Below are positions 39,935 through 47,638 of a stretch of 64,000 nt of DNA, in pieces; positions within the stretch are counted from its first letter, which is position 1, and each line of letters begins with the position of its first letter. Source of the DNA: Paenibacillus abyssi (lineage in GTDB: Bacteria > Bacillota > Bacilli > Paenibacillales > Paenibacillaceae); assembly GCF_014640295.1 (NCBI RefSeq), contig NZ_BMGR01000020.1, forward strand, positions 33,650 through 97,649. The letters run 5' to 3'. Made by a program: the position numbers and the translations under genes. The notes beneath the pieces are model-generated. The model did not search any database. It was not told the DNA's origin and saw only the letters and a list, made by a program, of their open reading frames with translations.

Positions 39935-39964
39935 AGTATAACCTATGAGAATGATTCTCGTAAA
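39935..39964 (-). promoter_or_regulatory. IclR promoter with an embedded Fur-like box
   Basis: On the minus strand TTTACG (39964-39959) and TATACT (39940-39935) are 18 bases apart. The spacer holds the 13-base palindrome GAGAATGATTCTC (39947-39959). With its flanks it reads TGAGAATGATTCTCG and resembles the 7-1-7 Fur box TGATAATNATTATCA. Iron control is inferred only from this similarity. Confidence 0.55.
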
Positions 39965-40066
39965 GCATCTCTCGTTATTTTACAGCTATATTACAAGTGT
40001 TTAACATTACGTCCAGATCAATTGACAGTCTGGTTCGAAAGACATACGATGAAAGTAAGTCATTCA

Positions 40067-40080
40067 GTAAAACGCTTTCA
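40067..40080 (+). promoter_or_regulatory. Possible cre (catabolite control) site
   Basis: GTAAAACGCTTTCA fits 12 of 14 positions of the CcpA site TGWAANCGNTNWCA. It lies about 75 bases before the hydrolase gene. One such match may occur by chance. Confidence 0.3.
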
Positions 40081-40155
40081 TCTCATATTAATCAACCTAT
40101 GTTCAGTCTTTGTTCATTCTTTATATAGGTAATTTTATCCATGGGAGGGATAATG

Positions 40156-41205
40156 ATGAGCACCTCTGTCCTGTCACCGCTGCCGTTGGAAGGCGGCTTT
40201 TCCCCCAATGTCCATCCCGGCTTGTATCCCGATCACGGATCCCAGCCCCGCAGCATGCCGGCTGCCGAGCAGGTTCGGCGAAGACATATCGCCATCGCTG
40301 TTCTGTCAGCGGTTGTCGCATTTACAATGCTGCTTGTTGTCGCTTTTCATGGTTTTATTGCATGGATGCTCGCCAATCCCTATGTCGCGCCTCTTACCTC
40401 TAATCCCATGCTTGCCAAGAACCTGAATTATTCCGATGTGGTGTTTCCGAGCGCAAGCGGCAAAACAATGGTCGACGGCTGGTATATTCCTGCCGGGCAG
40501 TATTCTGAACGCACTGTAGTATTCAGCCACGGATATGGAGCAAACCGGGAAGAAACCTGGGTGCCGATGTATGATTTAGCGGACCTGCTTCACGGATTAA
40601 ATTATAATGTACTGTTATTTGATTACGGTTATGCATCGACCACCAATAAGTATCCGGCAACCGGAGGCCATGAAGAATCCCAGCAGCTTCTTGCGGCTGT
40701 AGAATTTGCCAGGGCGCAAGGCGCGAATGAGATTGTCGTCTGGGGCTTCTCCATGGGTGCGGGAACTGCGCTGCAGACCGCGCTGCAGACGAATTTGATT
40801 GACGCCATGATTCTGGACAGCATGTTTCTCCCGGATCCGGAAGCCTTATTTCAGAATGTGACACAGCTTGTGAATTTGCCCCGGTTCCCATCGCTGCCGC
40901 TGATTGAATCCTTGTTGCCCGTATGGACCGGCACGAGCTTCAACCAGATTCCGGCACAACAAGTAATGCAAACCGCCTATTCGATACCGATCTTTATGAT
41001 TCATGGAACAGCGGATTCCAAAGCGTCTGTCGACACGGCTCAAGCCATCTCCAATATGCAGATGAACCCGCTATCCGATGTCTGGATCATTCCCGATGGC
41101 CACCACGAGCTGCTCTTCCGCGCTCAGCCCAAGGAATATATCCATCGGGCTGCATTATTCTTAAGCCGGGTACACGACCAAACAACCTTAGCAAGCGCGA
41201 CATAG
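40156..41205 (+). CDS. Membrane-anchored alpha/beta hydrolase
   Basis: The protein of about 349 residues has one N-terminal membrane helix (IAIAVLSAVVAFTMLLVVAF) and an extracellular or peripheral alpha/beta hydrolase domain. The nucleophile elbow is VWGFSMGAG, the oxyanion region VVFSHGYGANREE, a late acid lies in IHGTADSKAS and the catalytic His in DGHHELLF. ATG 40156 lies six bases after GGGAGGG; an ATG at 40153 is equally in frame. It is probably cotranscribed with the superoxide dismutase gene downstream. The substrate is unknown. Confidence 0.85.
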   Translation: MSTSVLSPLPLEGGFSPNVHPGLYPDHGSQPRSMPAAEQVRRRHIAIAVLSAVVAFTMLLVVAFHGFIAWMLANPYVAPLTSNPMLAKNLNYSDVVFPSASGKTMVDGWYIPAGQYSERTVVFSHGYGANREETWVPMYDLADLLHGLNYNVLLFDYGYASTTNKYPATGGHEESQQLLAAVEFARAQGANEIVVWGFSMGAGTALQTALQTNLIDAMILDSMFLPDPEALFQNVTQLVNLPRFPSLPLIESLLPVWTGTSFNQIPAQQVMQTAYSIPIFMIHGTADSKASVDTAQAISNMQMNPLSDVWIIPDGHHELLFRAQPKEYIHRAALFLSRVHDQTTLASAT

Positions 41206-41211
41206 TCCAAC

Positions 41212-41260
41212 CCTCCTGCTGAATACATCTTATGAAGTAGAGGATGTATTCAGCAGGAGG
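41212..41260 (+). promoter_or_regulatory. 18-bp perfect hairpin covering the SOD ribosome site
   Basis: The arms CCTCCTGCTGAATACATC (41212-41229) and its exact complement (41243-41260) flank a 13-base loop. It starts six bases after the hydrolase stop. The right arm ends in AGGAGG, which overlaps the ribosome binding site of the next gene (GTG at 41273). There is no T tract, so it is unlikely to be a simple terminator. Translational control or a processing site is inferred. Confidence 0.75.
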
Positions 41261-41272
41261 AGGCCTGGTGTC

Positions 41273-42382
41273 GTGCTTTTTATTTACGGGCGTTATATGC
41301 CCTTGAGATGGCTGGAAGAAATTTTATTCTGGAAGACCCAAGAAAAAGAGCATACTGTTGTGATCCGGGAAATCACGCCTAATCTGGAGCCGCAGTATGT
41401 GAATCTGCTAAAGGAATGGGAGCCTGTCTTCGCCAGCACAGAGCAATGCGCTGCCGCGTGGCTGAAAAAGTGTCTGCCTCAACCGGAACAGATAACACCG
41501 GAAACCGCCATGCAGGTGGACAGCCTGCTTTACGCCTCGGTTAATCAATCCCGAACATTTGTCGCTCAGTTAAACATGCTGATGCAGCATAGCGGCGCCG
41601 TTCGCAGCAGCCCCATTGCCCAAACCGTCATCCTTCATATCATAAGAGAGTCTGAATATTTCTTGCATGTTATCTCCGACATAACACGTAGTGATAATCA
41701 GGCGGAAAAAGAGGCTGACGTAAAGGATGACGGCGGCAATCGTGCAGAGAAAGCTTCCGTTCCGATCGGCGGCCACACCCTGCCGCCTCTTCCTTATGCT
41801 AATAACGCGCTGGAGCCTTATATTGACGAAGCTACGATGCGGATTCATCACGATAAACATCATCAAAGCTATGTGGATGGGCTGAATAAGGCGGAGAAGG
41901 AGCTGGCTGACGCCCGCAAGAGCGGGAATTTTGATCTGATCAAGCATTGGGAACGGGAACTGGCCTTCAATGGCGCAGGTCACTATCTGCACACGTTATT
42001 TTGGACTGTCATGTCCCCGCAGGGCGGCGGACCCGCGACAGGGCCGGTAGCGCAGCAAATCAACAACGACTTCGGCAGCTTTGAAGCGTTCAAGAAACAG
42101 TTCAGCCAGGCAGCCGAGAAAGTAGAGGGCGGCGGATGGGCGATCGTTGTCTGGAGTCCACGGAGCCTCAGGCTGGAAATTCTGCAAGCGGAAAAACATC
42201 AGAATTTGTCCCAATGGGATGTGATCCCGGTTCTGCCGCTGGACGTTTGGGAGCATGCCTATTACCTCAAACACCAAAACAAACGGGCCGACTATATCAA
42301 GGACTGGTGGAATGTCATTAACTGGCCTTATGTGAACGAACGGTTTTTGCAGGCCAGCAAGCTCAAATGGGAGCCTTTTTGA
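41273..42382 (+). CDS. DUF2935-superoxide dismutase fusion protein
   Basis: The 369-residue protein has a helical N-terminal part (about 10-140; WLEEILFWKTQEKEHTVVIR, then IIRESEYFLHVI) that looks like a half DUF2935 module. A charged linker and an iron/manganese superoxide dismutase domain (about 165-369) follow. The SOD metal ligands are visible in RIHHDKHHQSY, GHYLHTLFW and LDVWEHAYY. It resembles the long SodF-type enzymes of Bacillales. The start is GTG with GGAGG nine bases upstream, inside the hairpin region. The DUF2935 assignment is moderate; the SOD domain is certain. Confidence 0.9.
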   Translation: MLFIYGRYMPLRWLEEILFWKTQEKEHTVVIREITPNLEPQYVNLLKEWEPVFASTEQCAAAWLKKCLPQPEQITPETAMQVDSLLYASVNQSRTFVAQLNMLMQHSGAVRSSPIAQTVILHIIRESEYFLHVISDITRSDNQAEKEADVKDDGGNRAEKASVPIGGHTLPPLPYANNALEPYIDEATMRIHHDKHHQSYVDGLNKAEKELADARKSGNFDLIKHWERELAFNGAGHYLHTLFWTVMSPQGGGPATGPVAQQINNDFGSFEAFKKQFSQAAEKVEGGGWAIVVWSPRSLRLEILQAEKHQNLSQWDVIPVLPLDVWEHAYYLKHQNKRADYIKDWWNVINWPYVNERFLQASKLKWEPF

Positions 42383-42417
42383 ATACTGCCTGAGCCTTGG
42401 GGTGGTACAGTAATGTC

Positions 42418-42451
42418 AAAAAAAGTCCCGGGTGTATACTAACCCGGGACT
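42418..42451 (-). terminator. Terminator of folE
   Basis: AGTCCCGGGT and ACCCGGGACT form a ten-pair perfect stem, followed on the minus strand by seven Ts. It lies 22 bases after the folE stop. Confidence 0.9.
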
Positions 42452-42472
42452 ACGCTTGTCGAATTGTAAAAT

Positions 42473-43066
42473 CTAATGCTTGAGCAGTGCCAAAAACTCT
42501 GAACGCAGCGCCGAATTTTTGCGGAATTCGCCACGAACTGCGGAAGTGACCGTATTGCTGCCTGTTTTCTTCACGCCGCGGGCGCACATGCATAGATGCT
42601 CACCCTCAACGACAACCATTACGCCATGCGGCTTCAAAACCTCATCCATAATATCTGCTATTTGCGAAGTGATCCGCTCCTGCACTTGCAGACGGCGCGT
42701 AATGGCGTCAACCAGTCTGGCAAGCTTGCTTAGACCGGCGATTTTACCGCTTGGAATGTAACCGATGTGCGCTTTACCGAAGAATGGCGCCATATGATGC
42801 TCGCACTGGCTGTAATAGACAATATCTTTTACGATGACCAATTCTTCGTGCTGCTCGTCAAATGTCACACCAAGCACATCACGAGGATCCACCTCATAGC
42901 CGGCAAAAATCTCCTCGTACATCCGCGTCACACGGGCGGGCGTTTCAAGCAGGCCTTCACGCTCCACATCCTCGCCAACGAGCTTTAGAATCTCCTTGAC
43001 GTGTTTCTCGATCTGTTCCCGATTACGGGTGACCATCGAATTGACGTAATCTTTTTTTCCCGCCAA
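42473..43066 (-). CDS. folE: GTP cyclohydrolase I
   Basis: FolE makes dihydroneopterin triphosphate from GTP for folate and related pterins. The protein of about 197 residues has the zinc ligands in SQCEHHMAPF and in HLCMCARGVKKTGS, and the family ETPARVTRMY and QVQERITSQIAD segments. I prefer the TTG at 43066 because GAGGAGGGG lies six bases upstream. The ATG at 43087 would place that site inside the gene and has only GCAGGGG next to it. A small yneF-type gene lies upstream on the same strand. Confidence 0.95.
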   Translation of the reverse strand: MAGKKDYVNSMVTRNREQIEKHVKEILKLVGEDVEREGLLETPARVTRMYEEIFAGYEVDPRDVLGVTFDEQHEELVIVKDIVYYSQCEHHMAPFFGKAHIGYIPSGKIAGLSKLARLVDAITRRLQVQERITSQIADIMDEVLKPHGVMVVVEGEHLCMCARGVKKTGSNTVTSAVRGEFRKNSALRSEFLALLKH

Positions 43067-43105
43067 CCCGTTCCCCTCCTCTTTCATAACCCCTGCAAGC
43101 TGCTG

Positions 43106-43324
43106 TTATTTGCGGCCGGGTTTTTGATTTTTCATCATGTTTTGCGCGCGCTGCAACTGCTGTTTGTTCATATTGTAACCCATCTGTTTTGCCATCTTCT
43201 GCAGCATTTCGGGATCGCTTTGCATTTTTTCAAGCTGTTTGCGAAGGTAGAATACGCCGATAAAAAAGCCGCCTGCCAACCCCGCAATTAACGTAATAAT
43301 TGGAATAATAATATCCCATACCAT
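43106..43324 (-). CDS. yneF: YneF-type (UPF0154) small membrane protein
   Basis: The 72-residue protein has one N-terminal membrane helix (IIIPIITLIAGLAGGFFIGVFYL). A charged helical tail follows, with DPEMLQKMAKQMGYNMNKQQLQ, the hallmark of the UPF0154 family. It is anchored in the membrane with a cytoplasmic tail. Function is not known for the family. It probably shares a transcript with folE. Confidence 0.88.
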   Translation of the reverse strand: MVWDIIIPIITLIAGLAGGFFIGVFYLRKQLEKMQSDPEMLQKMAKQMGYNMNKQQLQRAQNMMKNQKPGRK

Positions 43325-43511
43325 ATTCTTTCCTCACCTTTCCATCTTTGTTAGTGCACTTTATAATACCATGTCTATCTGTAATTTTTCCAGTCCAAGC
43401 AATCGGATTTTTATGTCGGGGCCACCGGATTCATGTCGACAAATGACCATTCGCCTCATCGGACTGTCGATTTGAAGTAATACGTAACGGTTGGTGTTCT
43501 TGGCCACCCAT

Positions 43512-44672
43512 TCAATCTCTTTTGCATGCTGCAGCTTTTATCTGACCCAGGGCATCTTCAATCATGGAGCGGGCCTCCCCGTCCTGTTCGTGCCTGGCCG
43601 CTTCGCTTAGCGCAGCTTCCGCTTCCTTGCCGCCAATGCGCCCCAGTGACCATCCAGCAGTTCCCCGCAGCACTGGACGCGGATCCTCGCGCAATACAGC
43701 AATCAACGCAGGTACCGCACTTGCGTCCTTAAAATTGCCCAGCGCGATAACAGCGTTACGTTGGAGCGGTTTTCTGCCTCGCCACGAGGACGAGCTTGTA
43801 CCATACTTTTCCTGAAATTCACGGTTGCTTAATGTGAGCATCGGTACAAGAAGCGGCTTAACCTGGTCTGGATCAGGCTGAAGCTCAGGCTGATGGGTCC
43901 AGTTCAACCCTTTGTTAACCGGGCATACAACCTGGCAGGTATCGCAGCCATAGAGGCGATTGCCGATCTTGCGCATCATCTCGTCAGAGACAAATCCTTT
44001 GGTTTGCGTGACAAACGAAACACAACGTTGGGCATTCAGCTGCCCTGGGCCGACCAGCGCTCCCGTCGGACAAGCATCGATGCATTTTGTGCATTCGCCG
44101 CATTGATCGATTATCGGGATATCCGGAGGAAGTGGAAGGTTCGTCAGCATTTCGCCTAAGTATACCCATGAACCGAATTCCGGCGTTATAATGGAGCAAT
44201 TTTTCGCACTCCATCCGATTCCTGCACGCTGCGCCACAGCGCGATCCACAAGTTCGCCTGTATCCACCATACTCTCCGCACGAAAATGAGGAATCCGTTC
44301 CTTAAGCCACGCTTCCAGTCTGGCCAATCGATTTCTAAGCACATGATGATAATCCATCCCCCAAGCCGAACGTGACAAAATGCCCCGGTGGGCGCCAGGC
44401 TCGGACTTCGGAGCGTTTTTCAGTTTGGACGGATAAGCGACAGCAATTGAAATAATCGACTGCGGATCATCGAACAATAACGCCGGATCAGTACGCTTGT
44501 CCAAATCCGGCTCCTCAAAGCCCGACTCATAGCCGAGCTCACGATGTCTGTACAATGTATGTTTTAACTCTCTGAACGGCTCAGCCGACGCAATACCCAG
44601 CTTGTCGATACCAAGGCTAGGCAGCGCTTCAAGCAGCTCGGCTTTTAGCTTAGCATAATAAGACTTGCTCAT
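43512..44672 (-). CDS. queG: Epoxyqueuosine reductase
   Basis: QueG reduces epoxyqueuosine to queuosine in the tRNA anticodon, using cobalamin and two [4Fe-4S] clusters. The protein of about 386 residues has a cobalamin-binding N-domain (VDTGELVDRAVAQRAGIGW), two ferredoxin-like motifs CGECTKCIDACPTGAL and CDTCQVVCPVNKG, and C-terminal HEAT-like repeats (NAVIALGNFKDASAVPALI). ATG 44672 follows AAGGAGG by five bases. It lies just downstream of lepB on the same strand. Confidence 0.95.
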   Translation of the reverse strand: MSKSYYAKLKAELLEALPSLGIDKLGIASAEPFRELKHTLYRHRELGYESGFEEPDLDKRTDPALLFDDPQSIISIAVAYPSKLKNAPKSEPGAHRGILSRSAWGMDYHHVLRNRLARLEAWLKERIPHFRAESMVDTGELVDRAVAQRAGIGWSAKNCSIITPEFGSWVYLGEMLTNLPLPPDIPIIDQCGECTKCIDACPTGALVGPGQLNAQRCVSFVTQTKGFVSDEMMRKIGNRLYGCDTCQVVCPVNKGLNWTHQPELQPDPDQVKPLLVPMLTLSNREFQEKYGTSSSSWRGRKPLQRNAVIALGNFKDASAVPALIAVLREDPRPVLRGTAGWSLGRIGGKEAEAALSEAARHEQDGEARSMIEDALGQIKAAACKRD

Positions 44673-44687
44673 CACTGCCTCCTTGGA

Positions 44688-45275
44688 TTATAGAAACTTC
44701 ATCTTCGTAATCGGCCAGAGAATGACATCTGCTCTGCCGAGAATCATATCCTCCGTTACCGTGCCGAATGATCTGCTGTCCCTGCTCGCTCCGGCATGCC
44801 TATTATCCCCCATGATGAAATATTTTCCCTGTTCAACCGTATGGGGCCCAAAATCCAAATCATCCACATCGGAATCTGTATAGGCTTCCAAGAACAGCTC
44901 TCCATTACGGTACAACTTCTGGTTGCGAATCTCAATCACATCACCAGGTACACCGATAACTCGTTTCACCAGATAATCCTTGCGCTCCGGTCCCACTTCC
45001 GGATCTTTTAAAATCACAACATCGCCCTGCTCGGGCTGACCTAACAAATAGATGGCTTTGTTGACGAACAGCCACTCTTTCTCATCCAGCGTCGGTTCCA
45101 TCGAAGAGCCTTCTACCGTGGACAAATTAAATACAAAGAAATGAAGCAGCAGTACGATCACCAGTGCAAATGCAAGCGTTTTGAACCAATCGAGCAGCTC
45201 TGCCAGCCATTTGGAACGGGAGGGACGCGGTGAACCTGGATTATCGCTCGACTTGCGTAAGGAAGCACGGCTCAT
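44688..45275 (-). CDS. lepB: Signal peptidase I
   Basis: LepB removes signal peptides from exported proteins at the outer face of the membrane. The protein of about 195 residues has a basic, Pro/Ser-rich N-terminus, one membrane helix (TLAFALVIVLLLHFFVFNL), the catalytic Ser58 (GSSMEPTL), the catalytic Lys104 (YLVKRVIGVPGD) and the box MGDNRHAGASRDSR. ATG 45275 follows GAGGTGTAAC; the longer frame to 45362 overlaps the upstream gene and is rejected. It is the SipS type, with a single membrane span. Confidence 0.95.
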   Translation of the reverse strand: MSRASLRKSSDNPGSPRPSRSKWLAELLDWFKTLAFALVIVLLLHFFVFNLSTVEGSSMEPTLDEKEWLFVNKAIYLLGQPEQGDVVILKDPEVGPERKDYLVKRVIGVPGDVIEIRNQKLYRNGELFLEAYTDSDVDDLDFGPHTVEQGKYFIMGDNRHAGASRDSRSFGTVTEDMILGRADVILWPITKMKFL

Positions 45276-45276
45276 G

Positions 45277-45828
45277 TTACACCTCATTTCTGTCTTTTTT
45301 CCAACCAGCATAATAACTGTATACAGCATCGTCATTAAAAGGCGGATTGCCCCCGCGTACACGCCCTGTTAACTGCCTCAATCCCGCCATGACCTTATCC
45401 TCCACAAGCTGCGGGTACAGATAAACCGCTTTATGCTGTTCATATTCATCCCGATCAACGACAAACATCGAACCGTCCGATGTTCGGATCACATCCAGAT
45501 CATAATCGATATAAGTAAGAACATCTTCATGGAGATAAGGAGGGGACGCTACATTACAATAGTACCGAATTCCCGGTTCTTCAAGCAGGGCAACGACATT
45601 AAACCACAGCTTGGGAATAAAGAAAGATACGGCAGGCACCTTGCTTGTCCATATTTTACCGTCCGACTCTTGAATCGGCGTCTGTTCATTGATCAGCACA
45701 ATCATGGATTCGACCGCATGCTCAGGCGCAAGCAGGTGACTTGGCACAAGCCAATTTTTAAGCCACATTCGATGCAGTTTTCCATCGTGTTTAAAGCTCT
45801 TGATCACACATGGTCGGTACGTTTTCAT
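45277..45828 (-). CDS. DUF402 nucleoside tri/diphosphate phosphatase
   Basis: The protein of about 183 residues matches the Ntdp/YgaC-type DUF402 family. It has KSFKHDGKLHRMW near the N-terminus, YYCNVASPPY, the metal-binding YIDYDLDVI and DRDEYEQH. Such proteins hydrolyse nucleoside tri- and diphosphates in Staphylococcus. ATG 45828 (MKTYRPC) follows GGGAG; the frame to 45903 is not needed. It ends one base before the lepB start, so the two are cotranscribed. Confidence 0.88.
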   Translation of the reverse strand: MKTYRPCVIKSFKHDGKLHRMWLKNWLVPSHLLAPEHAVESMIVLINEQTPIQESDGKIWTSKVPAVSFFIPKLWFNVVALLEEPGIRYYCNVASPPYLHEDVLTYIDYDLDVIRTSDGSMFVVDRDEYEQHKAVYLYPQLVEDKVMAGLRQLTGRVRGGNPPFNDDAVYSYYAGWKKDRNEV

Positions 45829-45912
45829 GCGGTACTCCCTATAATCTTTTCTATTTATAAGAAAAGCACATCTCATCGCCAAAAGCAATGGCGTATAAGA
45901 CATGCCCTTAAA

Positions 45913-45934
45913 GAAAAAAGGCCGGCGATCGGCC
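45913..45934 (-). terminator. Terminator of the GNAT gene
   Basis: On the minus strand GGCCG and CGGCC pair around a five-base loop and are followed by six Ts. It lies 40 bases after the acetyltransferase stop. Confidence 0.75.
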
Positions 45935-45975
45935 CGTAAATTGTGCTGCTCTTTGCCCTATATCACGTTTACCAA

Positions 45976-46398
45976 TTAACCTGCGACAATGCTGAGCTTC
46001 TGAAACGAACGAAAGAAATCTTTTGCTGCATAACCCATGGATTCATAGAAAGGCAAAATCGGCTCATTATGCTCATCAGCGGTAATCATGATCTTGGATA
46101 CATTGCGCTGTTCAAACCGCCCGCGCAAGCTATGAATTAGCGACTTGCCGATTCCCTTGCGCTGATGATCAGGATGAACGGCCACGCGGTAATAGTAACC
46201 TTTATTTTTGTCGATGGTGCCGATAATCATACCGACGATCTCGTCATTTACACTCGCGATCAGTACCAATTCACTGTCCCATGACAGTTGTCTGGCAAAA
46301 GCCTCCATCGTCTCCTCATAACATTTCTCCGATAAAACCATTTCAAGCAATTGAGTGACGGGCCGATAATCAGATAGTTGAAAAGAACGAACCTGCAT
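45976..46398 (-). CDS. GNAT-family N-acetyltransferase
   Basis: The 140-residue protein has the GNAT fold. Motif A is visible in YYRVAVHPDHQRKGIGKSLIHSL (acetyl-CoA pyrophosphate loop QRKGIGKS), and motif B in FYESMGYAAKDFF. GAGGAGAG precedes the ATG. The acceptor substrate is unknown. It is monocistronic, with its own terminator. Confidence 0.9.
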   Translation of the reverse strand: MQVRSFQLSDYRPVTQLLEMVLSEKCYEETMEAFARQLSWDSELVLIASVNDEIVGMIIGTIDKNKGYYYRVAVHPDHQRKGIGKSLIHSLRGRFEQRNVSKIMITADEHNEPILPFYESMGYAAKDFFRSFQKLSIVAG

Positions 46399-46853
46399 GA
46401 GTGAGCTCTCCTCTTATACGCATGTCTTTTTTTTCGGTAAAGTTATTATTACGACAAAACTTTACGTATTCCTGCTAAAACTTTAAAAAAACCTTAAAAA
46501 AGTTAACAAATCAAAGGTTTTCTCCTGAAAGCGCTTTATTACAAGCGTTTTCAATTCTATAATAGGAAGGAATTGTTTTGCTGATGTAAATGGATTGCTG
46601 TCTTTTTACACTTATTTTACTTGGCCGCATAAATCAACAAAAAAAGATTGTATATTTCAAGCTGTTTTGCGTGATCTTAATTTGGGTAATAATGACGGTC
46701 GAATCGGTGTCGGCGTTCTATGTCGATAAATGGATCAGGTTATCCGGATGCATGAACTATTCCTTGCTTTCTATTCAACAGCATATGTCAGCACTTTGAC
46801 GGCACACGCTTAATCGCAGCTTTTTTTATCGCCGGACTTAAGAAACATAAATG
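46399..46853. other. Long intergenic region before sodA
   Basis: This stretch holds the upstream region of the GNAT gene (minus) and of sodA (plus). A TATAAT (46558-46563) preceded by TTC suggests an extended -10 promoter facing right, with AGGAAGGA just after it. A possible cre site overlaps it. A 69-codon frame (46590-46799) with a hydrophobic centre follows, but its ATG is too far from the ribosome-like site to call. An untranslated leader or small RNA is possible. Confidence 0.35.
46526..46539 (+). promoter_or_regulatory. Possible cre site
   Basis: TGAAAGCGCTTTAT fits 12 of 14 positions of TGWAANCGNTNWCA, the CcpA site, and overlaps the region just before the TATAAT at 46558. The last two positions differ. 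Confidence 0.3.
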
Positions 46854-46882
46854 TTGATTTATTATGGAAAATAGGGGATAAT
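46854..46882 (+). promoter_or_regulatory. Predicted promoter of sodA
   Basis: TTGATT (46854-46859) and GATAAT (46877-46882) are 17 bases apart, about 45 bases before the sodA start codon. Confidence 0.6.
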
Positions 46883-46927
46883 GGTGCTTGGATAACTACA
46901 TATCACACTTTAGGAGGTTGTTCATTT

Positions 46928-47542
46928 ATGGCACATCAATTGCCTGCTTTGCCTTATGCTAACAATGCGCTTGAGCCTCACATTGACGAAACGACAATGA
47001 TGATCCACCACGATCGTCATCACAATGCTTATGTTACAAATTTGAACGCTGCACTGGAGTCCGCTCCTGAGCTGCAAAGCAAATCGATCGAAGAGTTGAT
47101 CTCTGATCTGAACAGCGTACCTGAAAGCATCCGCACAGCTGTCCGCAACAATGGCGGCGGCCATGCGAACCACTCCCTGTTCTGGGAAACAATCGGACCG
47201 AACGCTGGCGGTGCTCCAACTGGCGCGCTTGCTGACGCGATTGCGAACGAACTGGGCGGCTTCGAGAAATTCAAAGAAGATTTCGCGAAAGCAGGAGCAA
47301 CGCGCTTCGGCAGCGGCTGGGCTTTCCTTGCAGTTTCCAAAGAAGGCAAGCTGAAAGTATACAGCCTCCCGAACCAAGACAGCCCGATCATGGAAGGCGA
47401 AACGCCGATTCTTGGTCTGGACGTATGGGAGCATGCGTACTACCTGAAATACCAAAACAAACGTCCTGACTACATCGCCGCTTTCTGGAACGTTGTTAAC
47501 TGGTCTGAAGTTGGTAAACGTTACGAAGCAGCTGTGAAATAA
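46928..47542 (+). CDS. sodA: Superoxide dismutase (Mn/Fe family)
   Basis: SodA turns superoxide into peroxide and oxygen. The 204-residue protein has the N-terminal helices with [12 protein letters not shown], then [16 protein letters not shown], and the metal-binding [18 protein letters not shown]. The sequence pattern [10 protein letters not shown] and normal length suggest the manganese form. AGGAGG precedes the ATG at good spacing. It is monocistronic with a very strong terminator. A second, longer SOD lies 5 kb upstream. Confidence 0.97.
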   Translation: MAHQLPALPYANNALEPHIDETTMMIHHDRHHNAYVTNLNAALESAPELQSKSIEELISDLNSVPESIRTAVRNNGGGHANHSLFWETIGPNAGGAPTGALADAIANELGGFEKFKEDFAKAGATRFGSGWAFLAVSKEGKLKVYSLPNQDSPIMEGETPILGLDVWEHAYYLKYQNKRPDYIAAFWNVVNWSEVGKRYEAAVK

Positions 47543-47556
47543 GATTTTCAAACAAA

Positions 47557-47602
47557 CGAAGGGGCTCTCCCAAGTCATCCAGACTATGGGAGAGCCCCTT
47601 CG
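47557..47602. terminator. Bidirectional terminator between sodA and mutY
   Basis: CGAAGGGGCTCTCCCA and TGGGAGAGCCCCTTCG form a 16-base perfect stem with a 14-base loop. It separates convergent genes. Confidence 0.9.
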
Positions 47603-47638
47603 TATTGTTTGGTCAATCAGCGATTACTGGCTACTCGG

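Noticed and set aside
46590..46799. A 69-codon plus-strand frame with a hydrophobic centre
   Set aside because: The ribosome-like site lies about 18 bases from the ATG, the composition is weak and no motif is seen; kept only as a remark on the intergenic region.
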